A stretch of DNA of 64,000 nt, taken from the NCBI GenBank assembly GCA_052174135.1, contig JBQMRZ010000027.1:186001-250000 (forward strand). Reading direction: 5' to 3'. Below are positions 11,991-21,311 of this stretch, piece by piece. Source of the stretch: Arsenophonus sp052174135 (GTDB lineage: Bacteria; Pseudomonadota; Gammaproteobacteria; Enterobacterales; Enterobacteriaceae). The position numbers were made by a program, and so were the translations under genes. Numbering within the stretch: position 1 is the stretch's first letter; every line of letters starts with the position of its first letter. The notes beneath the pieces were generated by a model. That model worked only from the letters and a program-made list of their open reading frames with translations, made no database searches and had not been told where the DNA came from.

Positions 11991-13121
11991 TTATTATTTA
12001 GGTGCTGTTAATTTTAAAAAATTTTACTTATTTAAAATTATTTAATTAATTTAATCAAAATTATTCATAATATAAGGTTAATTGATAAAAAACTAGTGTA
12101 ATTATAGAAAATAATAAAATAGTGAGTTTTTAAAAAAAAAGTTAATTTTATTAAATTAACACGTTTATTACGTAATATATTATTTATAATTAATATATTT
12201 TAAGAATAAAAATAATAAATAAATAAAAAATATTATATAATAACCTTATCATAAAATATAATTAAATTTTAATTAAAAGATAACAAATTCTAATAATTAA
12301 AATCAATTTTTATTGATTAATTATAATTTAAATAATTATATTAAATATTTCTATTAAAAAGATTAGCATTATAACTATCAAAAGTATTAACTGATAATTA
12401 TAATAAAATTTAAAAACATAAATAATAGTATTAGTTAATAACATTAATATAAATTACATTTTTATAAGATTATTTTATTATGTTAAGTTATTAATTTCTA
12501 ATTAAGATTAAAATTTAAATGTAAATCTTACATAGCATATAACTTTATTGATAAATTAATTTATTTTTAGTAATTTTGAATAAATTTAAAGTAACATTTC
12601 ATATTATAATTTAATTATATTTTATGAGAAAATATTTTATTTATTGCTCATATAAAACAAAAGATAAATTATTGTGTTAATTAAACAAAAAAGATAGTTT
12701 TTTTCAAAAAAAAAATCTAAAATATTAGATAATCATTTAGATTTTTAATCTATCATATTTTAATATATTGAATATCGATTTAATTTTAAATTATAAAAAC
12801 TCTTAACTTTTACAACCTTTAATATAAATTAAGATTCATTAATAATCATTTAATATTTATTTTTTTTAAAATTACTTAATAATATTAAAATCATTTATTA
12901 ATTTTAGATTGTTATTATTTTATAAAAATTTTATTCTAGTAATAAAAGAGTTATTTTATTATTATAAATATATACATAAATATTTTATATATTACTGTAT
13001 ATCAATATTTATTGATATTTTATGTGTGAATCTGAATGATTATTATTTTTATTTTATATTATAAATATAATAAATAATTAAAATCTCATTAAAAGTTATA
13101 CCCAATGATTTAACAACTGAT

Positions 13122-13161
13122 TCTTTTAAATTCTTTTTTAAAAAACAAAGAATTTAAAAGA
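13122..13161. terminator. 15-bp perfect inverted repeat, terminator-like, in non-coding tract
   Basis: Arms 13122-13136 (TCTTTTAAATTCTTT) and 13147-13161 are perfect complements around a 10-nt loop. The plus-strand continuation is T-rich. It sits about 700 bp past the rne stop with no neighbouring gene, so it may be the terminator of a gene that has since decayed. It could also be chance in A/T-rich DNA, though 15 bp with G/C pairs makes this less likely. Confidence 0.35.
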
Positions 13162-13581
13162 TACATATTTATTTTTAATTTTTATAATATAAAGAACTTA
13201 TTATTTATTTAAAAATATTTAAATATAAAAGATAAATAAATAAATTTTATTTTAAATTTAGAATAATAATATTAAAAATATGGAATTTTTATTAATTATT
13301 AATTTTTTATTCAATCAATTTAGAAAATGATAATATTTATTTCTACATGATTATTAATTTTTAAATAATCTATAGTAATTTTTAACAACAATATTTTGAA
13401 GTATAAACGTAAGAATAATTTATTTTTATCTTTTTTATAAAAATATTTTTTCTTTGTAATTATTATCTTTATTTTAAAAGATTAATTTTAAAGAATACGT
13501 GTAATTAAATATAACCATGATTTTCATTTAATTGAATTATAATTTCCTCTAATAATTTTATTTATTAAATATTTATTCTCT

Positions 13582-13605
13582 AATTTTCTATAGCTATAGA
13601 AAATT
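13582..13605. terminator. 24-bp perfect palindrome downstream of rne
   Basis: The sequence from 13582 to 13605, centred on CTATAGCTATAG, equals its own reverse complement. It lies about 250 bp past the rne stop in the direction of rne transcription. It could end the rne transcript or be a protein-binding palindrome; no clear T-run follows on the minus strand. Confidence 0.3.
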
Positions 13606-13856
13606 TTTCATTAATAAATTAATTATTTTTATCAGATTTTTTGTATTGCTACATATCATGCTGGTATTTCAAAAATGAAATTTTATCAATATTTTTAATA
13701 TTACTTTTACTTTAATAAATAATTAATAATTTTTAAATTTTATTTAATGTCTTAATTTTTTATAAAAATAAATGACATTTTAGTTAATAGTAGCGAACTT
13801 TCTATTATTACTTACTTTTAGTTAAAGATCATATTTTTTCTAATTCAATTATTTTA

Positions 13857-16373
13857 TTAATTAACATTATTTTTTCTTTTTTGCTCAACTTGATCAAGGG
13901 TATTATGATAATTAATTCGATTAGTAAAAAATGTTTTTTTTTCATCAATTTTTATTAATTTTTTACTACCTAATGATATTTCATTTGACTTATTTAACTT
14001 AATAGGATACTGAATCCAAACTTTACCTAAAGATAATTCAGGAGAATCGACAGCCATTTTTAATGGTACTAATGATTTGTTTTGATGTTCATTACGATAT
14101 CGACGACGACGTTGTCCACTAACACGTAAGTGACGAGGAGATCGTCTTGATCGTCGTGGGATAATACTTTCTTGTTGTTCATGAGTATAATTAATAGTGA
14201 TTTCTTGAAATTTAGTTTGTTTTGTAACATGTAATATATTTGTTTTTTTTCTTTTCGATACTGATTTAGTTTGTGTGATTGACTCAGCAGTTAAAAAAGT
14301 AGGTATTTTATTTATTCCGTGCTTAATAGGTAATTTAATATTCTGATATTCGTTATTAGGAGGTATTTTTTTTTCATCAGTCGCATTATTTTTAATTAGT
14401 ATGGATTCAATTAGTTGATGCTGTTGGTGGTTAGAATGAATAGTGATTGTTTTTTTCAATTCAACTTCTTTTTTATTTAGTGATTGTGTTTTAGTTTCAC
14501 GTTGCAAGTGTCGTTTTTCTTCTTGATAATGCTCAACTTGCTGTTTGTAATCTTGAGTTTTTAAGTAATTATTAGGTCGATTATCATTATTGATTTTTGA
14601 TTGTTTATTTTTTTTTCTAAAAAATTGTTGTAATTTAATGAATAATTTTTTAAAAAAAGAGGTAATCTGATTAAATAGATTTATAAAAATTTTGTTATTT
14701 TTTAATTTAACTTTTTTATTTTGTTTATATTTATCGATCTCTGTATTTTTTATATCTACTTGAGATTGTAAAGCAAACGTAGAAATAATGGGCCGTTCAG
14801 GTAATTTTTTTTCACTAGTAGAATCATCTATTAGATTATTTGTTTCAGTTTCGTGATATTGTACAAGATAATAACTTAATGCTGAAATTTCTTCACCTTT
14901 ACGAATTCGAATTACATTAAAATGAGGTGATTGTATTTGATCATTAGGAACAATAATAATACGTATATTATGTTGACGACGTTCAATTTCATTGACAGAT
15001 TGTCGTTTTTCATTCAATAAATAAGAAGCAATTGGTACAGGTACAATGGCATGTATTTCATGAGTATTTTCTTTTAATGCTTCTTCTTCAATCAAACGTA
15101 AAATAGAGAGAGAAAGTGATTCGTTATCACGGATTGTTCCTGTACCGTTACAACGAGGACAAACGTGATGACTGGATTCACCTAACGATGGACTTAAGCG
15201 TTGACGTGATATTTCAAGTAAACCAAATCGTGATATTTTAGTGATTTGAATTCGCGCTCGATCTTGACGCACCGCTTCTCGTAGACGACTTTCAACTTCA
15301 CGTTGATGACGAATTGGTGTCATATCAATAAAATCAATAACAATTAGTCCACCTAAATCCCGTAATCGTAATTGACGAGCGATTTCATCTGCTGCTTCTA
15401 AATTTGTATTAAATGCTGTTTCTTCAATGTCTCCACCACGGGTTGAGCGTGATGAATTTATATCAATAGCTGTTAATGCTTCAGTAGTATCAATAACTAA
15501 AGCTCCGCCTGATGGTAATCGAACTTCACGTTGAAAAGCAGACTCAATTTGTGACTCAATTTGATAATGACTAAAAAGAGGAATATCTCCATTGTAGTAT
15601 TTTATTTTACTTGCAAAATCATCTCGACCAATCGCTTCAACATGATCTCGAGCTATTTTAACAATTTTTTCATTATCAATGAGAATCTCTCCAATATCAG
15701 GGAGTAAATAATCACGAAATGCTCTTACAATAACATTACTTTCTTGATGAATAAGGAAAGGTACAACTCGATTTTCTGCTGCCTTTTTTATTGCTTGCCA
15801 GTGTTTTAAACGAAATTGCAGATCTTGCTGTAATGCCTCTGCTGATTTACCTATACCAGCAGTACGAACAATTAAACCCATACCATGTGGTATTTCCAAT
15901 AAAGATAACGCTTCTTTTAATTCCGTGCGATCTTCACCTTCAATACGTCGTGATATCCCACCAGCTCGAGGGTTATTTGGCATTAAGACTAGATAACTAC
16001 CAGCCAAACTAATGAAAGTTGTTAATGCAGCTCCTTTATTTCCACGTTCTTCTTTATCAACTTGAATGATAACTTCTTGACCTTCTTTTAAAATATCCTT
16101 TATACTAGGAGGACGCCCATGAGATTGATAACGACTAGGGAAATATTCACGTGCAATTTCTTTAATAGGCAGAAAACCATGTTTTTCTGATCCATAATCA
16201 ACAAATGCCGCCTCTAAACTAGGTTCTATACGAGTAATTTTTCCTTTGTAAATATTTGCTTTTTTTTGTTCATGCCCAAGACTTTCAATATCCAAATCAT
16301 AAAGGCGCTGCCCATCAACGATAGCAACGCGTAATTCTTCTTGTTGAGTTGCATTAATTAACATTCTTTTCAT
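13857..16373 (-). CDS. rne: Ribonuclease E, with shortened C-terminal scaffold
   Basis: Essential endoribonuclease for mRNA decay and for rRNA and tRNA maturation. The N-terminal catalytic half (about residues 1-530) is nearly identical to E. coli: S1 domain, 5'-sensor and RNase H-like region, DNase I-like domain with catalytic Asp in TAIDINS (about 304) and IVIDFIDM (about 347), and the Zn-link CPRCNGTG (about 405-408). The tail is 838 aa in total against 1061. It keeps an amphipathic Phe/Lys-rich helix near 560-590, like the membrane-targeting segment, and the Arg block RRSRRSPRHLRVSGQRRRRY near 740-760. It also keeps a SPELSLGKVWIQYPI stretch that matches the E. coli enolase-binding segment. 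Everything beyond that, including the PNPase-binding end, is missing. The gene is divergent from rluC, as in E. coli. Confidence 0.96.
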   Translation of the reverse strand: MKRMLINATQQEELRVAIVDGQRLYDLDIESLGHEQKKANIYKGKITRIEPSLEAAFVDYGSEKHGFLPIKEIAREYFPSRYQSHGRPPSIKDILKEGQEVIIQVDKEERGNKGAALTTFISLAGSYLVLMPNNPRAGGISRRIEGEDRTELKEALSLLEIPHGMGLIVRTAGIGKSAEALQQDLQFRLKHWQAIKKAAENRVVPFLIHQESNVIVRAFRDYLLPDIGEILIDNEKIVKIARDHVEAIGRDDFASKIKYYNGDIPLFSHYQIESQIESAFQREVRLPSGGALVIDTTEALTAIDINSSRSTRGGDIEETAFNTNLEAADEIARQLRLRDLGGLIVIDFIDMTPIRHQREVESRLREAVRQDRARIQITKISRFGLLEISRQRLSPSLGESSHHVCPRCNGTGTIRDNESLSLSILRLIEEEALKENTHEIHAIVPVPIASYLLNEKRQSVNEIERRQHNIRIIIVPNDQIQSPHFNVIRIRKGEEISALSYYLVQYHETETNNLIDDSTSEKKLPERPIISTFALQSQVDIKNTEIDKYKQNKKVKLKNNKIFINLFNQITSFFKKLFIKLQQFFRKKNKQSKINNDNRPNNYLKTQDYKQQVEHYQEEKRHLQRETKTQSLNKKEVELKKTITIHSNHQQHQLIESILIKNNATDEKKIPPNNEYQNIKLPIKHGINKIPTFLTAESITQTKSVSKRKKTNILHVTKQTKFQEITINYTHEQQESIIPRRSRRSPRHLRVSGQRRRRYRNEHQNKSLVPLKMAVDSPELSLGKVWIQYPIKLNKSNEISLGSKKLIKIDEKKTFFTNRINYHNTLDQVEQKRKNNVN

Positions 16374-16690
16374 TATAAGTACTCATTATTCGATTAAGTC
16401 AAAAAAGTTTCAATTAAATGGTCATTTTTATAACCAATAATTTCCTGACTTTTATATAACCGTGTCAACTGTGTACAGTTGACACGGTTATGGTTGTATT
16501 GAAAAAATTGATGAATCTAAATTTAAATAAAATGTTAAATCTTTAAATTATAGCTGTTATTAAATTTATTTATTAAATTCATAATTTAACTAATCAAAAT
16601 AAATTATTTAAATTATAAATAAAAATTTATTTTGATTTAACAAATCGTCTTACGCCATTGCTGCGTTCATATCTCATCAAAATAAATTAG
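16374..16690 (-). promoter_or_regulatory. rne 5' leader region (autoregulatory UTR candidate)
   Basis: In enterobacteria rne has a leader of about 360 nt whose hairpins let RNase E control its own mRNA. Here the 550-bp rne/rluC spacer holds a long hairpin (16457-16490) and a GC-rich island at 16646-16667 (plus strand contains TACGCCATTGCTGCG). From memory, the reverse complement of that island also occurs near the 5' end of the E. coli rne leader. It also holds an inverted repeat at 16592-16605 / 16624-16637, plus a third near-copy of the first arm at 16676-16690. That allows two alternative pairings around the island. Function is inferred from position and conservation. Confidence 0.55.
16457..16490 (-). 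promoter_or_regulatory. 14-bp perfect hairpin in the rne leader
   Basis: TAACCGTGTCAACT at 16457-16470 pairs perfectly with 16477-16490. The loop GTGTAC can add two more pairs. It starts 84 nt upstream of the rne ATG and is far richer in G/C than the spacer around it. The position fits one of the rne leader hairpins. A terminator is less likely because no T-run follows on either strand. Confidence 0.6.
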
Positions 16691-16927
16691 ATAGATCTAA
16701 AATTATGACAAATTTTATTTAAAAAATATTATATCAACTTTCTATTATTCCATTGCTTATGGGTAGTTATCAAGATAACTTTTTATGTTTATTATTTTTT
16801 TTGTAGAGAAAGATTTAAAATAAATTTGATAAAAATAACAAAGTTAAAAATACTAAAATAGGATATCATTATATTTAGTTATAACATTTAAAAAAAAATA
16901 AACATTAATAAATTTAATAATTAAATA

Positions 16928-17872
16928 ATGAAAATAGAAAATCAGGTTCAATTTGTTACTGTGAGTAATGATGAAGCGGGTCAACGTATTGATAATTTTT
17001 TACTATCACGCTTAAAAAATGTTCCTAAAAGTAAACTTTATCGTATTATTCGAAAGGGTGAGGTAAGGATAAATAGCGCTAGAATTAAACCTAAATATAA
17101 AATTCAAGAGAGTGATTTAATTAGGATTCCACCTATTTGGAACTCAGAAAAAAAACAAAATATTATTTTACCTAAATTTTACAAAATAGCTCCACTTACA
17201 CAACATATACTTTATGAAGATGAATATTTGTTAGTTTTAAACAAACCTTCCGGTATATCTGTGCATGGTGGTAGTGGAATAAATTTCAGTGTCATTGAAT
17301 CCTTAAGATTACTACGTCCTGAAATATATTTTTTAGAACTTGTTCATAGATTAGATCGTGAAACATCTGGAATTTTATTAATAGCAAAAAAACGCTCAAC
17401 ACTTAGAGTATTACATCAACAATTTCGTCTGAAACAAATAAAAAAACAATATATTATGCTTGTAAAAGGACAATGGCCGCTACATATTAAAGTTATTAAA
17501 GCTCCTCTATTAAAAAATACTTTACAAAGTGGAGAGCGAATAATGAAAATTAGCAGTGATGGTAAATACTCAGAAACACATTTTAGAGTTGAAAAATGTT
17601 TTCATAATGCTACTTTAGTTAAAGCTATTCCAATAACAGGACGAACACATCAGATTAGAGTGCATGCACAATACGCAAAACATCCTATTGCATGTGATAA
17701 TCGTTATGGTGATCTCAATTTTGATCAGCAATTAACTATTACAGGATTAAAGCGACTTTTTTTACATGCTAGTTCATTAATGTTTTTTCATCCAGCTAAT
17801 ATGAAAAAATTAACTTTTTATGCAAATTTAGATAAAGAACTTAAAAAGTGTTTATCACTATTATGTAAATAA
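16928..17872 (+). CDS. rluC: 23S rRNA pseudouridine synthase RluC
   Basis: RluC makes pseudouridines 955, 2504 and 2580 of 23S rRNA in E. coli. The 314-residue product (E. coli 319) has an N-terminal S4 RNA-binding domain (DEAGQRIDNFLLSRL to KGEVRINSARIKP, about residues 17-60) and the RluA-type catalytic domain. The catalytic Asp lies in HRLDRETSGILL (about residue 145), and GRTHQIRVHAQYAKHPIACD follows near 240. The ATG fits the E. coli start within a few residues; no strong ribosome-binding site is visible. The gene faces away from rne across the structured leader. Confidence 0.95.
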   Translation: MKIENQVQFVTVSNDEAGQRIDNFLLSRLKNVPKSKLYRIIRKGEVRINSARIKPKYKIQESDLIRIPPIWNSEKKQNIILPKFYKIAPLTQHILYEDEYLLVLNKPSGISVHGGSGINFSVIESLRLLRPEIYFLELVHRLDRETSGILLIAKKRSTLRVLHQQFRLKQIKKQYIMLVKGQWPLHIKVIKAPLLKNTLQSGERIMKISSDGKYSETHFRVEKCFHNATLVKAIPITGRTHQIRVHAQYAKHPIACDNRYGDLNFDQQLTITGLKRLFLHASSLMFFHPANMKKLTFYANLDKELKKCLSLLCK

Positions 17873-18560
17873 CAATATATAATTAATAAAATTATCAAGT
17901 AATATTTAATTATAAATAAATATTATTTTATACAAAAATATATCTTGAATATGATAAATACATTTCGTTAATGTATAGTATTTAAATTGAATTAATTAAA
18001 AATAAGTTTTTTATATATTAATATCCAACTCAACATTTTTCAAATAATTAGATAACTAAACTTTCTTATAAAAATATTTATTAAATAATAGAAATCAAAT
18101 ATAAAAACTGATATTTTATTCTATAAATTTCAAGCTTCTCTATCAAATAAATACAGTTGAATATAAAAATAGTTTTGATATAAATTTATTTTAGTTATTT
18201 TATATTAAAATAAATTTATATTTTTCTTATAATCTTCCTAAAAAATTGATTACTACTTATTATTAATGGATATAAAAAAATAATTTATAATCATTTAATT
18301 CTTTAATAACAAAATAAATTAAAGAAAATTATTGATTTACTCACGAATACTGTTTTATATATATTAATTTTATTAGCAATAAAAACGTAACTCTACAATA
18401 TAAATATCATGAAAATGATCTTTAGTAAGATACATTTACTTTAATTAAATAACCAAATCTATACTCAGTAAAATATCGATTTTTTAATGAAAATAAACAA
18501 ATAATTTTGACTATATTTTATTAAAATATAATATATTTTATTTACATAATAAGTTAAGTT
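17873..18560. other. Non-coding tract where yceF (maf-type) would be expected
   Basis: In E. coli yceF lies here on the minus strand between rluC and yceD. I could not read a convincing Maf fragment. Immediately after rluC there is an A/T-only 9-bp inverted repeat (17900-17908 / 17917-17925) followed by TTTTA, a weak terminator candidate for rluC. The remainder is featureless A/T. Confidence 0.5.
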
Positions 18561-18564
18561 ATAA

Positions 18565-19070
18565 TTAATAATTAACGCGCTTTAAACAACAAAATATGAA
18601 TTATTTAATTTTTTTTTACATAAATAACTATTTGTATTATAGAATCAATAATAAATATTAATAGTTATATAACTAATAGATTACAATTTATGACAAGTGA
18701 TTAATATTTAATCATTATGATAAATTATTTTTATGTAAATATTACATTAAAAACGAATGTTATAATAAAAACTTTAATTTCTATATTTATCTAATTTATC
18801 ATTTATTTTTCTTATTGACGATTAGAAGTTTAAATTATCACTTAAAGAATATAAACTAATTAGTATTGATAAATTTTATAAAATAGATTTATTTATGATA
18901 ATAAGAATTATATATTATTTTCAGTAAAACATAATCTTATAACTATAAATAAAAAAATTAATAAGATATGATTTTTGTAAATTACTTATAAATAAAAAAG
19001 ATAAAAACAAAAATAAATCAAATTACTATACAATCACTCATATTAACTAGTTTATTAAAAATATTAAGGA
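18565..19070 (+). pseudogene. yceD: Eroded yceD (23S rRNA accumulation protein, DUF177)
   Basis: yceD immediately precedes rpmF in E. coli, and a degraded copy can be read here. Around 18965-18988 the frame gives DMIFVNYL followed by a stop, against DMVFGELP of E. coli YceD. Near 19015-19060 the residues KSNYYTI and then, in another frame, LTSLLK match the C-terminal KPNPFAVLASLK. A weaker match to the N-terminal region begins near 18570. The distance between the outer matches fits the 173-codon gene. Stops and frameshifts throughout make it non-functional. The match is from memory and short, so moderate confidence. Confidence 0.55.
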
Positions 19071-19078
19071 TAAAATTA

Positions 19079-19249
19079 ATGGCCGTACAACAAAATAAAC
19101 CTAGTCGTTCTAAACGTGGAATGCGGCGCTCACATGACGCATTAATAAACGTTGAGGTGTCAATAGATAAAATTTCCGGTGAAACACATTTACGTCATCA
19201 TTTAACTGCTAATGGTTACTATCGCGGACGTAAAATTATTAATAAGTAA
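19079..19249 (+). CDS. rpmF: 50S ribosomal protein L32
   Basis: A 56-residue protein beginning MAVQQNKPSRSKRGMRRSHD and ending NGYYRGRKIINK, matching E. coli L32 (57 aa) from end to end. L32 is a small basic protein of the large ribosomal subunit. The start has AAGGA about 8 nt upstream. The enterobacterial L32 lacks the zinc Cys motif of other lineages, as here. It sits between a decayed yceD and a decayed plsX, so it has survived while both operon neighbours were lost. Codons are noticeably richer in G/C than the flanks. Confidence 0.97.
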   Translation: MAVQQNKPSRSKRGMRRSHDALINVEVSIDKISGETHLRHHLTANGYYRGRKIINK

Positions 19250-19283
19250 CCATTATTATGTTGATTATTAAATAATTAATATC

Positions 19284-20300
19284 TCGACTAATTTAACTTT
19301 AACGTTAGATGCGATGTACAAAGAAGATAATAATTTTTATATTTTCTATATACTAAATATTTTTTTAACTTAAAGTTAAAAAAAAATATTGATCATTATT
19401 CTCGAGATCTTTAAATTACTATTTATATTTTTATTAAAATATTAAATTTAGAATAATAATTCTAGATTATTTCTATTGAAAATACCATTTCTAAGTGTCT
19501 AAAATTATTAGAAATAATTAAATAAAATAAAAGCATGTTAATGCGAATTATTTTTAACTTAATAACATGTAACTAAATTATTTAAAGATATATTAATAAT
19601 AAAAACAGCAATCTAGTTGTGTAACTAAATTAAAATTAATATTAAAAATAATAATTTATATTAAAATAACAGTGATAATAATATCTTATTAAGTTAAATA
19701 TAAAAATATTTCATTTGTTTTAGCACTAGTTTTAAATAAAATAATAATTTTTAATACAATTTAAGTGTAGTCGAAGAAGAAATATGTAGCATTAATCGCT
19801 AAAAAAATACGAAAATAACTAATCAATAGATATTTTATTGAGAATAAAAAAAAGTAAGCACTTAAATTATATTTATAAATCTCTTTAATATCAATAAAAT
19901 ATCTTTCTTTATAAGAAGCGAATCAATTGTACAAAGGTAGTAAATCATTAAAATATAAATTTGATATATTTCTTTTATAGTAATTTCTTAGATAATCTGA
20001 TATTAAAAACAATAAAAAACGTGATATACATCATTTTTAATAAAATCTTTAATTAACACCTATAAAAAATAAGATCTCATTGTAACTAATAAGGTTAATG
20101 AAGCCATAATTAGAATCACAGCATAAAATACTTTAAGTACTTTAGATCTTAATCAATATATAGTGATGTTTTACTTTTAGTATTACACGGTAATATAATA
20201 AAGAGTCATGGGAGTAATAAACTAAAAACATTTAATGCTGTAATTAAACAGGTAATTCTGGAATAGAAAAGAAAATTTCTTATAGAGTTTCTAGTAGTTT
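19284..20300 (+). pseudogene. plsX: Eroded plsX (phosphate acyltransferase)
   Basis: PlsX makes acyl-phosphate from acyl-ACP and lies between rpmF and fabH in E. coli. The start is readable at 19293-19316 as LTLTLDAM (E. coli LTLALDVM). A middle piece near 19782-19815 reads ALIAKKIRK (ALMGLAKLLLK). The end at 20171-20270 reads LLLVLHGNIIKSHGSN and then FNAVIKQV, against LLGLRGTVIKSHGAAN and FAVAIEQAV. The fragments lie in different frames with many stops, yet the overall span is close to the intact gene (356 codons), so decay has been mainly by substitution and small indels. Initiation of phospholipid synthesis must then rest on PlsB or a copy elsewhere. Confidence 0.8.
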
Positions 20301-20334
20301 AAATACATTATTACCAAAGAGTGATTAAAGCAAA

Positions 20335-21288
20335 ATGTATACAAAAATTTTAGGTACTGGCAGTTATTTACCTGTACAAATTCGTACGAATGCTGATTTA
20401 GAAAAAATGGTAGATACCTCTGATGAATGGATAACTACGCGCACAGGAATTAAAGAACGTCGCATTGCTACAAAAAGAGATAATGCATCTACAATGGGCG
20501 CTAAAGCTGCACAAAAAGCATTAGCAATTGCAGGTATCATGGCTGATGAAATTGATTTAATTATTGTAGCAACAACTTCTTCAACCTATGCATTTCCAAG
20601 TACGGCATGCCAAATTCAACAAATATTAGGAATTAAAAATTGTGCTGCATTTGATGTCGCTGCCGCATGTGCTGGTTTTACTCATGCATTAAGTATTAGT
20701 GATCAATTTATTAAAACAGGGATGATGAAGAAAGCATTAGTGATTGGGTCTGATGTATTATCTAGAGTGCTAGATCCAAATGATCGTAGTACACTTATTT
20801 TATTTGGTGATGCAGCAGGTGCAATTGTTGTTGGCTGTTCACAAGAGCCTGGTATATTATCAACTCATTTGTATGCTAATGGTAATTATGGTGATTTATT
20901 AACATTACGGCATCAAGAGTATAGTAAATATTTGGAACCAACTTATATCACAATGTCTGGTAATGAAATTTTTAAAATTGCAGTAAATAAATTAACCAAT
21001 ATTGTAAATGAAACATTAGAAAAAAATTCATTAGATAAATCACAATTAGATTGGTTAATTCCTCATCAAGCTAATTTACGAATTATTCAAGCAACAGCAA
21101 AAAAACTAGCTATACCAATTGATAAAATTATTATTACTCTAGATAAGCATGGTAATACTTCAGCAGCTTCAGTACCAACAGCATTTGATGAAGCAATTAG
21201 AGATGGTCGTATAAAACGAGGGCAAATGGTATTACTTGAAGCGTTTGGTGGTGGTTTTACTTGGGGTTCAGCGCTAATTCGTTTTTAA
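20335..21288 (+). CDS. fabH: Beta-ketoacyl-ACP synthase III
   Basis: FabH condenses acetyl-CoA with malonyl-ACP to start type II fatty acid synthesis. The 317-residue product has exactly the E. coli length. The catalytic triad is present: Cys in AAACAGFTHAL (112), His in PHQANLRI (244) and Asn in HGNTSAASVP (274). The C-terminal EAFGGGFTWGSALIRF is intact. ATG at 20335 matches the family start; only a weak TAAAG lies upstream. It begins the intact run fabH-fabD-fabG-acpP just behind the plsX remnant, so its promoter may lie inside that dead gene. Confidence 0.97.
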   Translation: MYTKILGTGSYLPVQIRTNADLEKMVDTSDEWITTRTGIKERRIATKRDNASTMGAKAAQKALAIAGIMADEIDLIIVATTSSTYAFPSTACQIQQILGIKNCAAFDVAAACAGFTHALSISDQFIKTGMMKKALVIGSDVLSRVLDPNDRSTLILFGDAAGAIVVGCSQEPGILSTHLYANGNYGDLLTLRHQEYSKYLEPTYITMSGNEIFKIAVNKLTNIVNETLEKNSLDKSQLDWLIPHQANLRIIQATAKKLAIPIDKIIITLDKHGNTSAASVPTAFDEAIRDGRIKRGQMVLLEAFGGGFTWGSALIRF

Positions 21289-21311
21289 AGGGATATAAAA
21301 GGAAAATAAAA

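Larger units (their letters stand above)
11780..13856. other. AT-rich non-coding tract between sbcB and rne
   Basis: No gene is supported on either strand. The tract contains three strong inverted repeats (11946-11990, 13122-13161 and 13582-13605, listed separately), which may be terminators of rne or of genes that have since decayed. The sequence between them is featureless A/T. Confidence 0.6.
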
